Below, one piece after another: positions 12,482 to 24,877 of a stretch of 64,000 nucleotides of DNA. The notes under the pieces are model-generated. The model worked only from the letters and a program-made list of their open reading frames with translations, had not been told where the DNA came from and did not search any database. The DNA is taken from the NCBI GenBank assembly GCA_914767715.1, contig OU612069.1, positions 27,153,387 to 27,217,386 on the forward strand. Direction: 5' to 3'. Origin of the DNA: Membranipora membranacea (taxonomy: Eukaryota; Bryozoa; Gymnolaemata; Cheilostomatida; Membraniporidae). Numbering within the stretch: the stretch's first letter is position 1; each line of letters opens with the position of its first letter. The position numbers were made by a program, and so were the translations under genes.

Positions 12482-12690
12482 CAGTAGTACTGCCCGAAGA
12501 AGTACACCACAAAATCTAATCTCAGAAAGCACCAACAGCTGATGCATCCGAACCTTGCTATGACTGACGATGAGCAAGGTGATGCTGTGTTTAATCACAC
12601 GTGCTTGGTTATTGTCTACGGCCTGCTTAGATCTCTACACAACAGATCAATTCAACTAGCGAATGGAGAGCAGATTATGCTACTCTATAG
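12482..12690 (+). pseudogene. Exon-like fragment: C2H2-type finger plus GLL motif region
   Basis: After an acceptor-like TTTACAG the frame reads YCPKKYTTKSNLRKHQQLMH, the C-terminal half of a C2H2-like zinc finger. It then runs through VFNHTCLVIVYGLLRSLHNR and ANGEQIMLLYR to a donor GTAAGT at 12691. The second part resembles the 'GLL...DAI..GDG.RI...yK' stretch I know from a large, poorly described multicopy protein family in invertebrates. No following exon was found, and the in-frame TAG sits exactly at the 5' edge. I treat it as a relic exon. Confidence 0.4.
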
Positions 12691-12829
12691 GTAAGTTAAC
12701 GAGATCTGATCTCTTGAACCGTTGTGTGGCAACAGCTTTCACAAATTGCAGTGATTTTGCAGTGATTCAGCTCCAGCGGTGATTATGGGAGTTGTCGCAT
12801 AGTATATTCACCTTTTCATGCTGAAATTA

Positions 12830-13172
12830 GTAGATGTAACCTGACCAAACATATTTTACAGTATTACTTACTTAGAAACATGTTTGTAATCGGGATTTTC
12901 ACTTTTAGCGCTAGATATTATTATAGCATCTCCGGAAACATAGCATCATAAGTTTCATAAATCGTATTTTGTCTTTCCATTCCATAATACTCTTCTTACC
13001 AAAATTTGTAGATTTTACCAAAAATATTTTGACGCATTCCTCACTCAGGAGTCAGTATCTGTTTTGTGTAACCTGGAGAATTCGCTTTTAGGAGTAGACA
13101 TTATTATAGCAATCCAGGAAACAGGATCATTTATGTTAAAAAGATAATTTTTTGTCTTTCCATTCCATATAT
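12830..13172. repeat. Diverged direct tandem duplication, about 180-bp unit
   Basis: The two halves (about 12830-12995 and 13010-13172) share GTAGAT, then TATTATTATAGCA.. and GGAAACA, and both end in TTTTGTCTTTCCATTCCATA. The copies differ by many substitutions and small indels, so the duplication is old. It lies between the zinc-finger fragment and the hAT gene. Confidence 0.7.
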
Positions 13173-13629
13173 TATTGATTAATTGAGTGGCAATTGTTTG
13201 TTCATGAAAAACAACCACACTTTATCACGGTCATAGGCCTACACAAATACACAGGTGACCCTAGGCAAATATTTATTTATGTCATCTCAATTCTCATGTC
13301 TGATGATAACAAATGGGTAGGACAGGAGGATGACTAGATGATTATTGGTGAGTCTGGTATTGACTGAACCTTTGTTTATTTGGCAGAATGTAGGCCCCTA
13401 GGGCTCCTTCTTGAGGTCAACCAAATTTAATTCGCCGGAAACACTCAATAAACATTTATTGCAAACAAACATAAAGAGATACTCACTAATGTAGGCCATG
13501 CCTACCATACTAGTGTCAGTGAGTAAGCTAGTCAAGTAACTAACTTTGCAGTTACTCATGTAATTATCAGCTTGCTTTATATTTTAGTATTAGGCCTCCA
13601 TACTGTTTTGGTTTCGTCAATTATTGCAG

Positions 13630-16533
13630 ATAATTGAGGGTAAACAACAGGCCAAGTGCAAGATATGCAAGAAGGTGGCCGCTACAATCTCCAACTTCAA
13701 TACACATCTGAAGAAAGGGCATCCAATTAGGTAATGAAACAACTACCCTAACTCTACCTACCTACCCACTCATTTGCCCCATTATCACAAAATAATATAC
13801 TTCTTTTCACGACTGAAGAGACTGCATCTATGTGGATTATATTAGAAGGGAGTAGGCTATAGTAGGCCTAGCAAAATATTTGGTACACTGACTTGATGGC
13901 ATGAGCATGAACACTAGGCCTACATTACATATTACATAATGAATATATAGGCGTACACACTCTAAGTTATACTGTAGGCGAATGTTGAACTGAACAAAGA
14001 GACCCATGGGTTCAAAGTAGGCCTTACCGGCATGAGCCTTGGCATAACACGTCATTGTGTGTGCGGGTAACTCTTTGGTGCGGGGTAGTGTGAGATTGAC
14101 TTGACTGAGTGAGTGTAATGCGATGAATTTTATTATTTCGATTGTTGTGAGAGGAATAGGATTGGTAGCAAAAGGTAGGCTCAAAAATGTAGTGTCATAT
14201 TAACATATCATTTGCTAACTTTAACCCTCCCTCTGCTTTCTTATCCTATTCTCTAACATCCAGTTATTTCCTCTACTTAAATGAGTGGCCACTATAATTA
14301 TAACATTATCCAGCCATTAACCATCAGCAATAATGATAATGGAGTAGTGTGTGAATTTGCTAATATAATTGGTGATACAAGAAAAAAAAAAAGAGCTGTA
14401 AAGCATATTTGCGATCACTAACAACGTTTTTGTCTAGTGTGTGTGTGCCTGTGCGGTATTGCATTGCGCAAATCAGTGAACACTGTCAGATATATAGTAT
14501 GCACACTCGCACAGCACATTCTATCCTGAGGACTGGGGTTGATAGTGGGAAACCGCGCACTGCTCAGTAGGCGACAACTAAAATTATGCCCAAACAATGT
14601 TTTTAGTTACCATAAGTATATGGACCAGAAGAAGATTGGCATGAGTGACAACATTCTAAACCACTTTACACCGTTGGCCAAGTACCCGGCTAATACAATT
14701 CAGCAGAGGAAGATAACCACCAGTATCATGGAAGAGCTAGTTATTGGATGCGCTATGCTGTTGAGTCTGCCAGATAGCCCAGACTTTCGCAAGTAAGTGT
14801 GCACTATGTTGGTTCTTTTCAGCGCCTAAGCCCTGCTGACACAACCTGATAATGATAATTATAATATCATGGTTAGCACGGTGAGGAATTGCTAATGCCT
14901 ATAGACTGTAGAGTAAATTAATAGTAATGTAATATTTTATTTCAATGAGAGTGTGTGCGAGACAGACTAATTACAACAGTGATCATGGTCAAACCCAAGT
15001 CATCGATGTTGTTCAATCATTTTCATATTTGTCAACATTGCCTCTAACCAGGTTCATGGCCATAACCAACAGTTAGTGGGATCCGGTATCACAGAAAACC
15101 ATTACCAGTGGCATCAGCAAGAAGGCAGTTGACCTACATTCCCAACTTGAGGAGCTGCTGAAGGGGTTTACGACTGTGTCGGCAACCGCTGATATCTGGT
15201 CCGACAGGACTATGCGTGGATTTTTTGGTATTACAGTTCACGGTCTGAGTGAAGAGAAAGACCAGTTGTGTCTCAAATCTTACCTTCTATCCTGTGAAAG
15301 GTGAGTCTATCTCAAAGATGAGATTAAATTATGTGGCTTTGGATCAGCGTAAGTAAAATCACAAGTCGATATCTGGATTGCAGCAGGAAAGTAGCACAAT
15401 TGTTATTTTCCATCGACTTAATTATATGTTTTGTGTATGGTATTTTCCCTCTGATTACCCAGGTTCAAAGGCTCACACACCGGGCAACGTATAGCAGATC
15501 TGTTTGATGAGGTCTGTGTTAAGCGTGGTATTCTGAATAAACTGGACTACATCGTAACGGAAAATGCCAGCAATATGAAAAAGGCCTTTAATGTGTGCTT
15601 TCCACGGACTGATAGTGACGAGGACGGTAAATATGCTTACCAGTCGTAATTTAATGCAATTATAGTCTGATGTTATAATGTATTGTGAAGTAATGGTACC
15701 TTTATGGAGATTGGCCTACCTTCTCTGCTTCATAGCAAAAACTATTATTTATATCAGAGTATCAGTATAAAGGAGTATTGGTCCCATGAAATTGAGCGGA
15801 TCAAAAACAGAAAACGTTATTTGCGAGTTGATAAATGGTGACACTTTTAGGTGTTATTTCAATTCTTAGGTGCACCTGAGGATACATCACTCGGTCCTGC
15901 TGCTGATGTGGATGACCATTATTAATTATCATCATGCTTTGACTTGCTATACAAACAATGTGTGTTTTTTGGTGAATAGAATACAAGGAACCACTGGAAG
16001 CTGCTGCTGATGTTAACAATGAAGTTAATGAACCTGTTGCCGCCGATGTAGAGGACGCCGCCGGAGAACCTGTATTCAAACTGCCTCGGCTATTTGACTA
16101 TCAGCAGGAGGAGAATATCCATGTCACTACCAGCAATCCAAATACAGTTCTTACCATCAGCAGCCAGTTTACTATGTATCTGGAGCTCGCCAGATCAACA
16201 CCCATGGCAGCACGCGATCCGTTGGTGTTCTGGCACCGAAAGCGGGAAATACTCCTGAAGCTGTACCCTCTTGCGCAAAAGGTGTTGAGTGTGCCGGCAA
16301 GTTCTGCTGCCGTCGAGAGGATATTCTCTCACGGTGGCATCTTGATGAGGCCACATCGCGTCTCAATGTCACAAAGGCTATCACGGATAGCTCTATGGTA
16401 TGAGGTGCCATTTGTAAAAAAATCCAGCACTCCTTCCATCTGTGCAGTTCATTCTGGTACCTGTACAGATCATTTTATAATGGGTGGTTTATTATCGCTT
16501 GTGATGCCTTCATTATTTGATGAACTGTGTTGA
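13630..16533 (+). pseudogene. hAT-superfamily transposase gene, internally deleted and with a stop codon
   Basis: Recognisable exons: 13630-13730 has a BED finger (CKICKK..NTHLKKGH). 14546-14792 has MSDNILNHFTPLAKY..IMEELVIG. 15052-15300 has SATADIWSDRTMRGFFGITV, the hAT catalytic-core 'DiWtdr..rgy.giT' block. 15463-15626 has FKGSHTGQRIADLF and VTENASNMKKAF, the second Asp-region block. 15980-16533 has LAQKVLSVPASSAAVERIF, the hAT dimerisation domain. The last four exons are phase-compatible (2, 2, 1), but the BED exon does not join cleanly to the second. TAG at 15074-15076 interrupts the third exon, where the family has a codon before a conserved Trp-Asp. Between NMKKAF and the dimerisation domain the usual helical insertion and C-terminal catalytic region (a few hundred residues) are missing, so it cannot be active. 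No terminal repeats were identified. Confidence 0.85.
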
Positions 16534-16539
16534 TTCTGT

Positions 16540-16710
16540 GATGTGCAATGTTCATTATTGAATATGTGTTGTTGATTATTTCATGTGTTGGGTTCATATC
16601 TGGTTGCGGGAGGCTCATTATTCAATGTGCGTAGCTCATTGTTCAATGGGCGCAGTTCATTATTCGATGTGTGCAGTTCATTTAATGATGCGCTGTGTTC
16701 ATTATTATTA
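16540..16710. repeat. Degenerate tandem repeat of about 22 bp
   Basis: Repeats of the form GCGCAGTTCATTATTCAATGTG, most regular at 16612-16690, with the phrases GCTCATTATTCAATGTGCG, GCTCATTGTTCAATGGGCG and GTTCATTATTCGATGTGTG in series. It begins right after the hAT frame ends, so it could be that element's 3' region. Confidence 0.75.
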
Positions 16711-16886
16711 TACAACTTGGCACATGAATGCTGTTTGACATGTGGGGCTTTTTATTTGTTTGGTGTAGTGCATGTTAGACTGTGGCCCATACAATTGCAG
16801 AAAAAATGCACAAATCATTGGCTAACTAATGAAGTATAAAACCAACGACTTAGAAAGTCATTTATCAGACAGTCATCACCATCATT

Positions 16887-18488
16887 ATGGGCAGGCCAAG
16901 GAAAGTTATTGATATTGAGAGATTGAAGGACCTGTTGTCTGGGATAAAAAAGTCAGCTTTAGCTAAACTTTTCAATGTGCAGCGGCCAACTTTGGACAGA
17001 ATTTTAAGGGATAATGATCCCCTGGAGTTTACAATTGCGACATCCATTAGTGATTCTGCTCTAGATGGTTTGGTTGGTCAAGCCTATTCAGAGCTACCTA
17101 GCTTCGGCGAGAGAATGGTCATAGGCTTCGTCAAGTCTAAAGGATACAAAAAGTAAGTGAAAAAACAAATTTTATTACATGGCATATTCCGTTTGTATTT
17201 ATATTTTGCAACAAATTGTCTTGGGTAGGCTACAAGAATAAAATTGTATTGTAACCTATGACCAATGATGTAATTTCTTACACCATTGCTATGACTAGCC
17301 TTGGTTTGAAGTCTGTTGATTTTAGAGTTATCCTCTCTATTTTTATTTGGTTTTTTTTATCTACAATTGCCAAATCCAGAGACGCATACGACAAGAGACC
17401 TTGGCTAGCCTATGACTAACTGACATGCTAGAATTGGAATCATACCCTTTTGTGAACCATATATGATAGGGTTATTAATGTGTTTGGGGTTAGTGACACC
17501 CTCCCCCGAAAGGCCTTATAAGACTTTGTAATGTAAGGTTACGCTATCTGGGCTATGATTTCAAGTCCAAGTCTTGCTTTTGACATACTTTTATATATTT
17601 ATACTTCTCATTTTCTAGGTGCCTAGGAAAAGAATTAGAAAATCAATTCATAGGGTCGACCCTGAAGGAGTAGCTGTTCGCAGAGAACAAGCTTCAAAAA
17701 GGATAAAGTGCTGTGTGTATTGGAGTCCATTTCCGCATTACATATGGCACCTCGATGGCAATCACAAGCTGATAAGGTGGAAACTAGTCATCCATATTGG
17801 TATAGATGGATTTTCTCGAGCTTGTGTTAAAATGCAATTCAGTAGTAATAACAAGGTCATAACTGTACTGAAATGTTTTAGGGATGCCATCAAGAAGTTT
17901 GGAGTTGTTCCAACTCGCATCAGGACGGATCACGGTGGTGAAAATGTCAAGGTTTCGGAGTTTATGCAGGGACAATCATCAGATATCAACCCTAATCCTG
18001 TTACTGCAGGATCATCTGTGCATAACCAGCGAGTCGAGAGATTTAACCGCGAGGTGAATTGCCACATCAGAGAAAAGTATGCGTCAGTATTCTACAGTCT
18101 CGAAAATGATGGCTTTCTCGATGTGGACAGTGCTATAGAACTATTTTCTTTACATTATGTGTATATTCCACGAGTGAATCGGTCGCTTAAAATACTCCAA
18201 GCTGCTCACAATAACCATCCGATCCAGTCTGAAAACAATTTTACACCCATTCAGCTATTGGTTTCTAAGTCTCATTTATGTGACAGTAGTCTACAGCAAA
18301 CAGGAAACAGAAGCCAGTCTCTTTTACCAAATCCCAATGATGCGGTTTAGGCTTTAGATATATCAAGCATAGCTTGCCCGTTACCCATGAGTAATAGAGA
18401 AATCCTCGACGATGAAATAAATCCTCTAGAGGATGATGGAAATGAAGGGAAGCAGTGGTACATCGCTGTGGTTATCTGCCTTTTGTAG
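16887..18488 (+). pseudogene. Integrase-core (DDE) transposase-like gene, two exons, early stop
   Basis: Exon 1 (16887 to about 17152) starts MGRPRKVIDIERLKDLLSGI, a short helix-turn-helix-like region, and ends FVKSKGYKK. Exon 2 (17619 on) starts VPRKRIRKSIHRVDPEG and holds the integrase core: WHLDGNHKL, GIDGFSR, RIRTDHGGEN, HNQRVERFNRE and LHYVYIPRVNRSL. The Asp in WHLDGN, the Asp in RTDHGGEN and the Glu in VERFNRE fit a DDE triad. The family is widespread in fish and invertebrates, often as 'integrase core domain' genes. Two defects are visible. TAG at 18348-18350 stops the frame, yet the same frame continues with family-like ACPLPMSNREI..NPLEDD to TAG at 18488. With donor GTAAGTG at 17153 and acceptor CTAG at 17618 the join is out of frame by one base. 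It is probably a decayed copy of a domesticated or mobile integrase gene. Confidence 0.75.
17431..17567 (+). mobile_element. MITE family A, copy 2
   Basis: Starts GAATTGGAATCATACCC and ends GGCTATGATTTCAAGTC (decayed terminus). The interior GAACCATATATGA and GGGGTTAGTGACACCCTCC matches copies 1 and 3. It is inserted in the intron of the integrase-core gene (17153-17618). Confidence 0.8.
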
Positions 18489-18899
18489 CCAGCCAATTAA
18501 GCCTGTATTCTTAAACAGTACCGTGCATGACCTTGATGGCCGTCCCTAGTGAACAAAAATAAATCTTCTGATCGAGGGCTACGCTTTCTTGGCTTTCTAT
18601 AGCTTGTTAGCAGTTATTATTAAACAGCAGGATAGATTTTGAATAGTTTATGATGACTCGTTGTGCATGCTGTGTGCTAACCCAACATAAAACTTGATGC
18701 AAAGCGATTTAAATTGCTAACTGTTAGAGGCGGGGCTAGACTGGTCAACAGCATTGGCTGGCTCAGTGACACTGACCTTTTACGGTCCAATTAACGCTGA
18801 TCAGCGAATTTGTCATGTGATTATCACATGTCAATTTGAGTCCATAACACACCGACTTGTTAATATATAAACTGGTGATATATCACCCCTGCACCTGCA

Positions 18900-19250
18900 G
18901 GAGTCAGGAGTGGTCTGACGGTTAAGGGTATGGACTTGTGATCTTATGATCCAGGTTCGATTCCCGGCGCCGGCTGTCATTTCTGATTTGGTACTGGCAA
19001 GCCATTCATCCTAGCCAGGTCTGTTCGGATCAGGAATCGGATCGGAACCATAAATACAGGAGGTCTACTGTGTGCTTGCATGCAGTATAAAGATCCCCCT
19101 CTGCCTCTTCGAAAAATGAGTAGCCGGCAACGGCGGGCACGGGTATAGGGTACTACCCCACACAAGCCACCCGAGCTTAAGGGGGCCCGTTAAATAGGGC
19201 GGTCAAATAAGACCTAGTGCATAGAAAAAAAAGAAAAAAGAAAAATAATA
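18900..19250 (+). mobile_element. tRNA-derived SINE
   Basis: The head has a box A-like TGGTCTGACGG (18911-18921) and a perfect box B GGTTCGATTCC (18954-18964) at the right spacing for an internal RNA polymerase III promoter. A body of about 250 bp unlike any tRNA follows, then an A-rich tail (19223-19250). There is no acceptor-stem pairing with the 5' end, so it is not a functional tRNA gene. It would be copied by a partner LINE; which one cannot be told, because the 3' body has no obvious match to the LINEs in this window. Confidence 0.82.
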
Positions 19251-19466
19251 ATGAATGGACTCAGACTTGTTTTCTAACATTGTATTTGATCCTACTACTG
19301 TATTGTATTTTGAATTGAATGGGAGTGGTTGGTCACTTGTAAACCCATTTACGAAGGGCATATTTGGGAGAAAAATTGTCCGGCCTTCATCGATGCTCCT
19401 TGCGTGATAAGCTTCAGACTTGGCAAAATGGTAAATGGCAAATGTATCATCATCGCTTTTTTTTTT

Positions 19467-19632
19467 CAATCATACCCTTCGGCGACCTATATCTGATGAG
19501 TTTATTTCTGTGATATGGTAGGGATTAGTGACACCCTCCTATTTGAGGCTTATTTAGGCTTGCTATTGCAGATTTCATTGGCTTTCTTATGCTTTATATT
19601 TGCTATTTGCCTGAGGTATGATTCCAAGTCTT
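19467..19632 (+). mobile_element. MITE family A, copy 3
   Basis: Begins CAATCATACCCTTC and ends GAGGTATGATTCCAAGTC. The interior holds GGGATTAGTGACACCCTCC, the family's most conserved core. Same orientation as copy 2 and 1.9 kb downstream of it. The left end abuts a T-run that may be a later expansion. Confidence 0.78.
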
Positions 19633-19855
19633 GCGGACGAATTACATCACTTATATCAATAATCTGGATAAATATCATTGCTTATATCGATGAATTTTGT
19701 GATAGGCTATGTATTACAATTCACCCTGTGAAACACAATGTAACAAAATATTATATATTATGATTATAGGTTTTAGATGAACATGTAGGCTATAATATAT
19801 GGCCTATATATATAGCCTACAGATATGGCCTACATATACATATTCATTTTTGTAG

Positions 19856-20032
19856 CTGATGGAGATCGATCAAGTAAAAAAAGCATTTCGGTTTAAGTCG
19901 CAAGACAGTTTTACCTCTGTACACATGTTCAGGAGGACTTTCAACATTATATTAAGTGAGCGAAGATCTAACAAGAATAGAGCTGAGATAGCCTTGCAGA
20001 AAAACTTTCTAAACTACCTCGTGATGTGTACA
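19856..20032 (+). CDS. Candidate exon, unrecognised
   Basis: An open stretch between TTTTTGTAG/CTG and CA/GTGAGT encodes MEIDQVKKAFRFKSQDSFTS and RRTFNIILSERRSNKNRAEI, a basic, helix-prone sequence. The splice signals are good, but I found no certain partner exons; weak candidates are near 20964-21015 and 21474-21546 (FMREDLTASWQREPVTIWLL). Function unknown. Confidence 0.3.
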
Positions 20033-20099
20033 GTGAGTATTACACAATAAATGTATCCATAAAACAGAATTGAACTCGAGTTTTGTTACCCATACCCTG

Positions 20100-20190
20100 T
20101 TCTTTCTGTATTTTCGGGTTCGGGGTTTGGGGTTGGGGGTCTCTGGTCTATCTGTTGCGGTTTGGGGTTTTGTGGTCTGGGGGTTGGATT
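20100..20190. repeat. G-rich GGGGTTT-like tract
   Basis: Contains TTCGGGGTTTGGGGTTGGGGG and TTTGGGGTTTTG, so it could form G-quadruplexes on the + strand. It is the reverse complement in style of the CCCCAAA array at 38050-38510 and may be a fragment of the same repeat. Confidence 0.6.
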
Positions 20191-22053
20191 TATTTTTGTA
20201 TTGGCAAAATGTGATTGGCAAGGGATCCCTTTAAATGAGCTGTTTTAAAACTCAATCTTGGAAATATGGAAGTTGTGCGCTCACCTACAATGCAATGAAA
20301 TGATAAACAAACAGCTAGGATCTAGACAAATGTTATTTGTGTCTGTCTGGGGTGTGTCACAAACCAAGGGCATAGAACCTGCCCTGCCCTTGTGTTGTAC
20401 AAACCCATCTCTAGACTTGGTACTATTATGAAAAATTTGATTGGCCAAGGACCTACCCACCTTGGTTGGTTTGGCAGATAATTCCATGAATAAGCATAAT
20501 GAGGCCCGCGCTACAGAATTAACTTAGGATATAGACGAGGACAGAGTCTAGTTTAATTTATAACATAAGGCGTTTTCTATGTGGGTTATTACACAAAAAT
20601 GAAGTAATTTGCCATATGGTATATTGGATTGATTGTATATCAGAGATAAAAGATTTATCCCATCATTTGTTTGTTTGTGGAGCCACTCTCTTATGTTAAT
20701 ACATAAGTAGTGGTCCTTATCTTGATCTGCATGGATTATCAAGGGGCGAGTAATTCATTCCCTCAGTTCTTTAGCGTAGGCCACTATTGTGATTTGTCTT
20801 CACTGAATAGGCTACTCAGCTAGTCAGGGAAGTTTCTCTGATGCCATCGGAGCGGCGTGGGATGCAACTCGTTAGAATCATAATAACTTGTCGGTACCAT
20901 GATCTTTATCGCCAAGAAAGATGACTGGTTTATGTCGAGACATATTCTTCTAATTTTTTCATAGGTGGTCGGAGAAGATATGGGATGGTTACTCTGAGGC
21001 TAGAGAGTGTTCTTCAGTAATTGCTACTGGCTCCGGCACTGTACCAGTTCTAGGCTATGATTTACAGCCTCAATTGCTTTCACGCATGATAACTATCTAA
21101 GTCTACTGCCAACAGCCAACACGTGTATTAATAAAATGTATCTGCCATGTCCAAGAGAAGTTGTAAACAACAACTTTAATAACGAGGATATGTTTAAATT
21201 ATGGGATGCTGCGTTCAGAAGCAACTATTTTGGAATAGTTTAGATGACTTTTAATTTTAAAGACAGTGATGCAGTGATGAAATGAAATTAAACCCCTTTG
21301 TCTTGACACTCTATATACTGCATAAGAAAGTGGTTCATCCTGTCATCCTATTAATTGAATAGGAAAAACTGTAATAACGTAATACATATGTCGTTGTATA
21401 GACTCAAATTAATTTTTTTAACTGTTGAGGGTAAGCGAAAGACCTGCTATATGACTTGTTTCGTATATTTTAGACAGTTTAACTTTATGAGAGAAGATTT
21501 GACTGCATCTTGGCAGAGAGAACCGGTGACCATTTGGCTGTTGAAGGTTGGTATGATGGCCTCCATCTAGATTTAGCCATGTAATTAACAACAGTCAGTT
21601 TTGACTTTATTTGGTGATATTGTTCTATGAAACCTTTAAAACTTTAAATCGAAATGTGTTTTTGGAAATGACCTGGCAGCATTTTATGTGGCAGCATGGT
21701 CAGTACTAATCAATCTTTAAACTTTAAATGATAGTTTATGATAGGTATAATATTGAATTAGCGAATAACATCTTTGGCAGAGTCTGAATTTCAATTACCA
21801 GATAAAATTTAAATTCAGCAAGTCTAGCCCAAGACCCCAACATTGGTGTTGATGCATTTATTTTGGTCCATGTAACTATGCATGTAGCTAGTCTTAGAGC
21901 TCAGATGTGGATCATGATTTCAAGTGGATCTATGAACTTGTAACACCATTCTGTAGGGAAAGTTAAATGTTAAAAATCAAGTAAATTTCACCATTTGTAT
22001 TGACAAACATGAATGGTATTACGCTTGTATTTTTTTGTGTTTGAACATCACAG

Positions 22054-22217
22054 GTACCCCTGCGTGGGAAGAAGCCTTTGATGGGAACGAGTTTATGGAG
22101 AAAGTCAAACCTACCACAAAGCCAGATGCCACTGTCGAGAAGGGCCTCCCTGAGAGCATTGACCCTGATACACTACGCACATTCAAACCAGATCCAAAGA
22201 GGAGTCTGTTGCGTTAG
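22054..22217 (+). CDS. Candidate terminal exon, unrecognised
   Basis: After ACATCACAG the frame reads TPAWEEAFDGNEFMEKVKPT, then DPDTLRTFKPDPKRSLLR and TAG. The product is charged and proline-rich with ordinary composition, which suggests real coding origin. No upstream exon is certain, and no family is recognised. Confidence 0.35.
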
Positions 22218-23035
22218 ATTCTTATGTCTTATCAATGGTCGTGAATCTCGGCTCTCATAACTGATGATTAGGTGGCAGGGATGGTCATATATCAATGGAT
22301 TCGTCTTCAGCATCTACCTCATAGTGTTTACACATACTATTACTTTGCTCTGTAGATTCTCTAGAGGGCGGAACAATATCCCGTCATAGTACTCAGACGC
22401 AGTGGAAATGCATCAAAGCGTACTACATTCATGAGGCGAGAATGTGTTGTTCTAAGTTGCAAGCAACACCTATCGCGCTTTCCAGACATATAGGGCCCAT
22501 TGTTTGAAAGAGTTCAACTGCGGAACATTCTGTTGCGTTATCTAAAGACTATGAACAAGCATCTTATTAAACATTTACCACATTTGACTTGACAAATAGT
22601 TTTTTTTTCCCTTTTGTTTTTTGTGCTTGAATCTCAAAGGCTCAGTTGAATATATATATATATAAAACAATTTATTTTGTCAGTCACGTAAGTCTAAAAT
22701 TATCTCACTAATATTATTGTATATTGTTAGGGACTCCAGATAAAGATTTAATTTTGGTGCAATTCGAGATTACATTCATTTTTTTTACATCACTTTTATG
22801 TATGAAATGAAGAAAAGACGGTACTGAAGCTGCTCGTGAAGACAGCAAACAAAGAAGCGGGCCTCCCGCGGGACCACGATGAATGTAGGTTAAAACATGA
22901 ATGTATGACTTGTTTTCTGTTGAGACTCAGTTGTGCCAATTTTGACTTTACGTGATTGATTTTTATCGATTTCTTATGGAGGGGGAGGTAACCAATTATT
23001 TTGTTCAAGATAGAAATAATTTAATAAATAATTTG

Positions 23036-23420
23036 AAATGCATACAAAAAGGCTATCCTTCAACTGGCTGAAACCTGCAGGGATCAAACTTGTGAAGGCC
23101 GCCCAATGGGTAAAGTGCGTTTTCGATATTTGCAAGAATATTGCATCAGTTGTACGTGGAATCATAGCATTAATGCGGCTGACCAACCACGCAGTACCAG
23201 ATGTGCTCTTTGGAAAGTTGTCAAGCTAGTGAATCAGACAGTCTGCAACATCAACAGCCATCACACTGCTTTCAGAGAAAGTAGGGCTTCAATAAGCCAG
23301 AAAAGGTTCATTAAACATTCGCATCTTGGTATGGTAACGATGACTGGGGAAGGGTATCATGCTTCAGATGGTGAAATTGAGTAGAAGACAATGGTCAAAG
23401 GTCAAGACACATGAGAAGTA
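23036..23420 (+). pseudogene. Duplicated gene fragment, copy 1 (frameshifted)
   Basis: Encodes LKPAGIKLVKAAQWVKCVFD, then ICKNIASVVRGIIALMR and VPDVLFGKL, after which a one-base loss relative to copy 2 shifts the frame into a stop at 23227-23229. Homology to copy 2 (24878-25270) continues past the shift through ATCATGCTTCAGA and ACAATGGTCAAAGGTCA. The family is not recognised. The two copies are broken at different places, so their common ancestor was probably intact. Confidence 0.55.
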
Positions 23421-24877
23421 TGCCCAGGTATACAGTAGGCAGCAGGCCTATGAAGAACTTCTACAAATATTATGAGAGATACTCAATCGAAGATTGGCAA
23501 TCACAAATTTCTGACAAGGTGTCCTCACTTCAAACATTGAGGCCGATTCAAATAGCCTGGCTGATTTGAGGGACACTATAAACCAGATTGTAAACCTCGC
23601 ACAAATGCCATCAAGTTTTACTGATAGCATATATGGTCTAAAACTGTCAACTAATCTACATAGGATCCCTGACAATCATATAATGCAACATCTAATCCCG
23701 ATCACACTTGAGAAAGTAAAAACTGCATGGCAGCGTGACCAACACTCACATCTTATCAGATAATGACATGCGTGGTATACATTATGTCGCTGGAATTATT
23801 GTTAGAAAAGTGTCTGAAATGTACGCAAGGTTAAAAAAATCTGAGTACTGATGAGCTGGAAGGACATGTTGTCAATGACAGTGCTATGGCTAGTAAAGAC
23901 CACTAGGAACTGTTCTGAGATCTCTGGGAGCTACCTCAAAGCAAGATGCATCATTATGAGTATGTAGAGTTAATACTCGTTATTTCCGTCTATTTTTCAG
24001 GTATGATGAGAAAATGTGAAGCATGTTATGCTGATGGGAACATCAAAACAGCCAAATGTAGAAAATTTGGTAAGCACTAAATCAAATTTAGGCGGTGCTG
24101 AATTCAACTCTGGTTAACTAAATAACAAATGCTGTGCGTAATTTATTGTTGTTTTAACTTTTAACATTTTATTCAAACATTGATCTCCCTACTTCATGGA
24201 TATAGATAAGTTTTGTGTCAAAACCTATCTTGGAGAAGTTGTGTCTCTGATATTAATCTTGCTTGATGTTGTGGCAAAAATGTGTTGTAAACCTGAACTG
24301 ATGTTGATTGTTGCGAAAAAAAGATGTATGTGCGTGTTTATTTTCAACATCAGTTCTGATTTTATTTTCGGTGCATCAGGGTTGCAGTTTGTATAAAATA
24401 TGTATCAATAGTAGTGGATCATCTGCTGCCGTTTCCGATATAGGCATTGAGCATCAGAACGGAAACATCACACAACTGGCATTATCCTATTTTAGGTACA
24501 GCTCTTCATAAAGGGAGGGAGGAGAAGATGGAGAAGAGACGAATTGAGAGAGCTAACATGAAAAGGAATCCTCAGTATGCTATAGACCAGCTAATAGCTG
24601 CAGTATATTATGTATGGCCGCAAATGTTTTTTGCACCTAGGTTTACCAACGTCCTAGTACCTTGAAATAACTTTTATGGTTTGATTGCATTCACCACAAT
24701 GCACAAGGAAGCTTTTGTGACATATGGAAAGTGGTAGGGCTAGATATGCTTAAGTTTTTCATCTGTAACTAGTTGCTTAGAAAGTAAATTTTAATTCTCG
24801 TTTAATTCTCGTTAAATTTTTACTCCTTGAACTTGTTTTTTTTTAACTTTGCATTGAAAAATGTATTTTGAAAAGCA

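Noticed and set aside
18905-18975. A tRNA gene
   Set aside because: Boxes A and B are good, but no acceptor stem forms and the sequence continues into a 250-bp body with an A-rich tail, which is a SINE.
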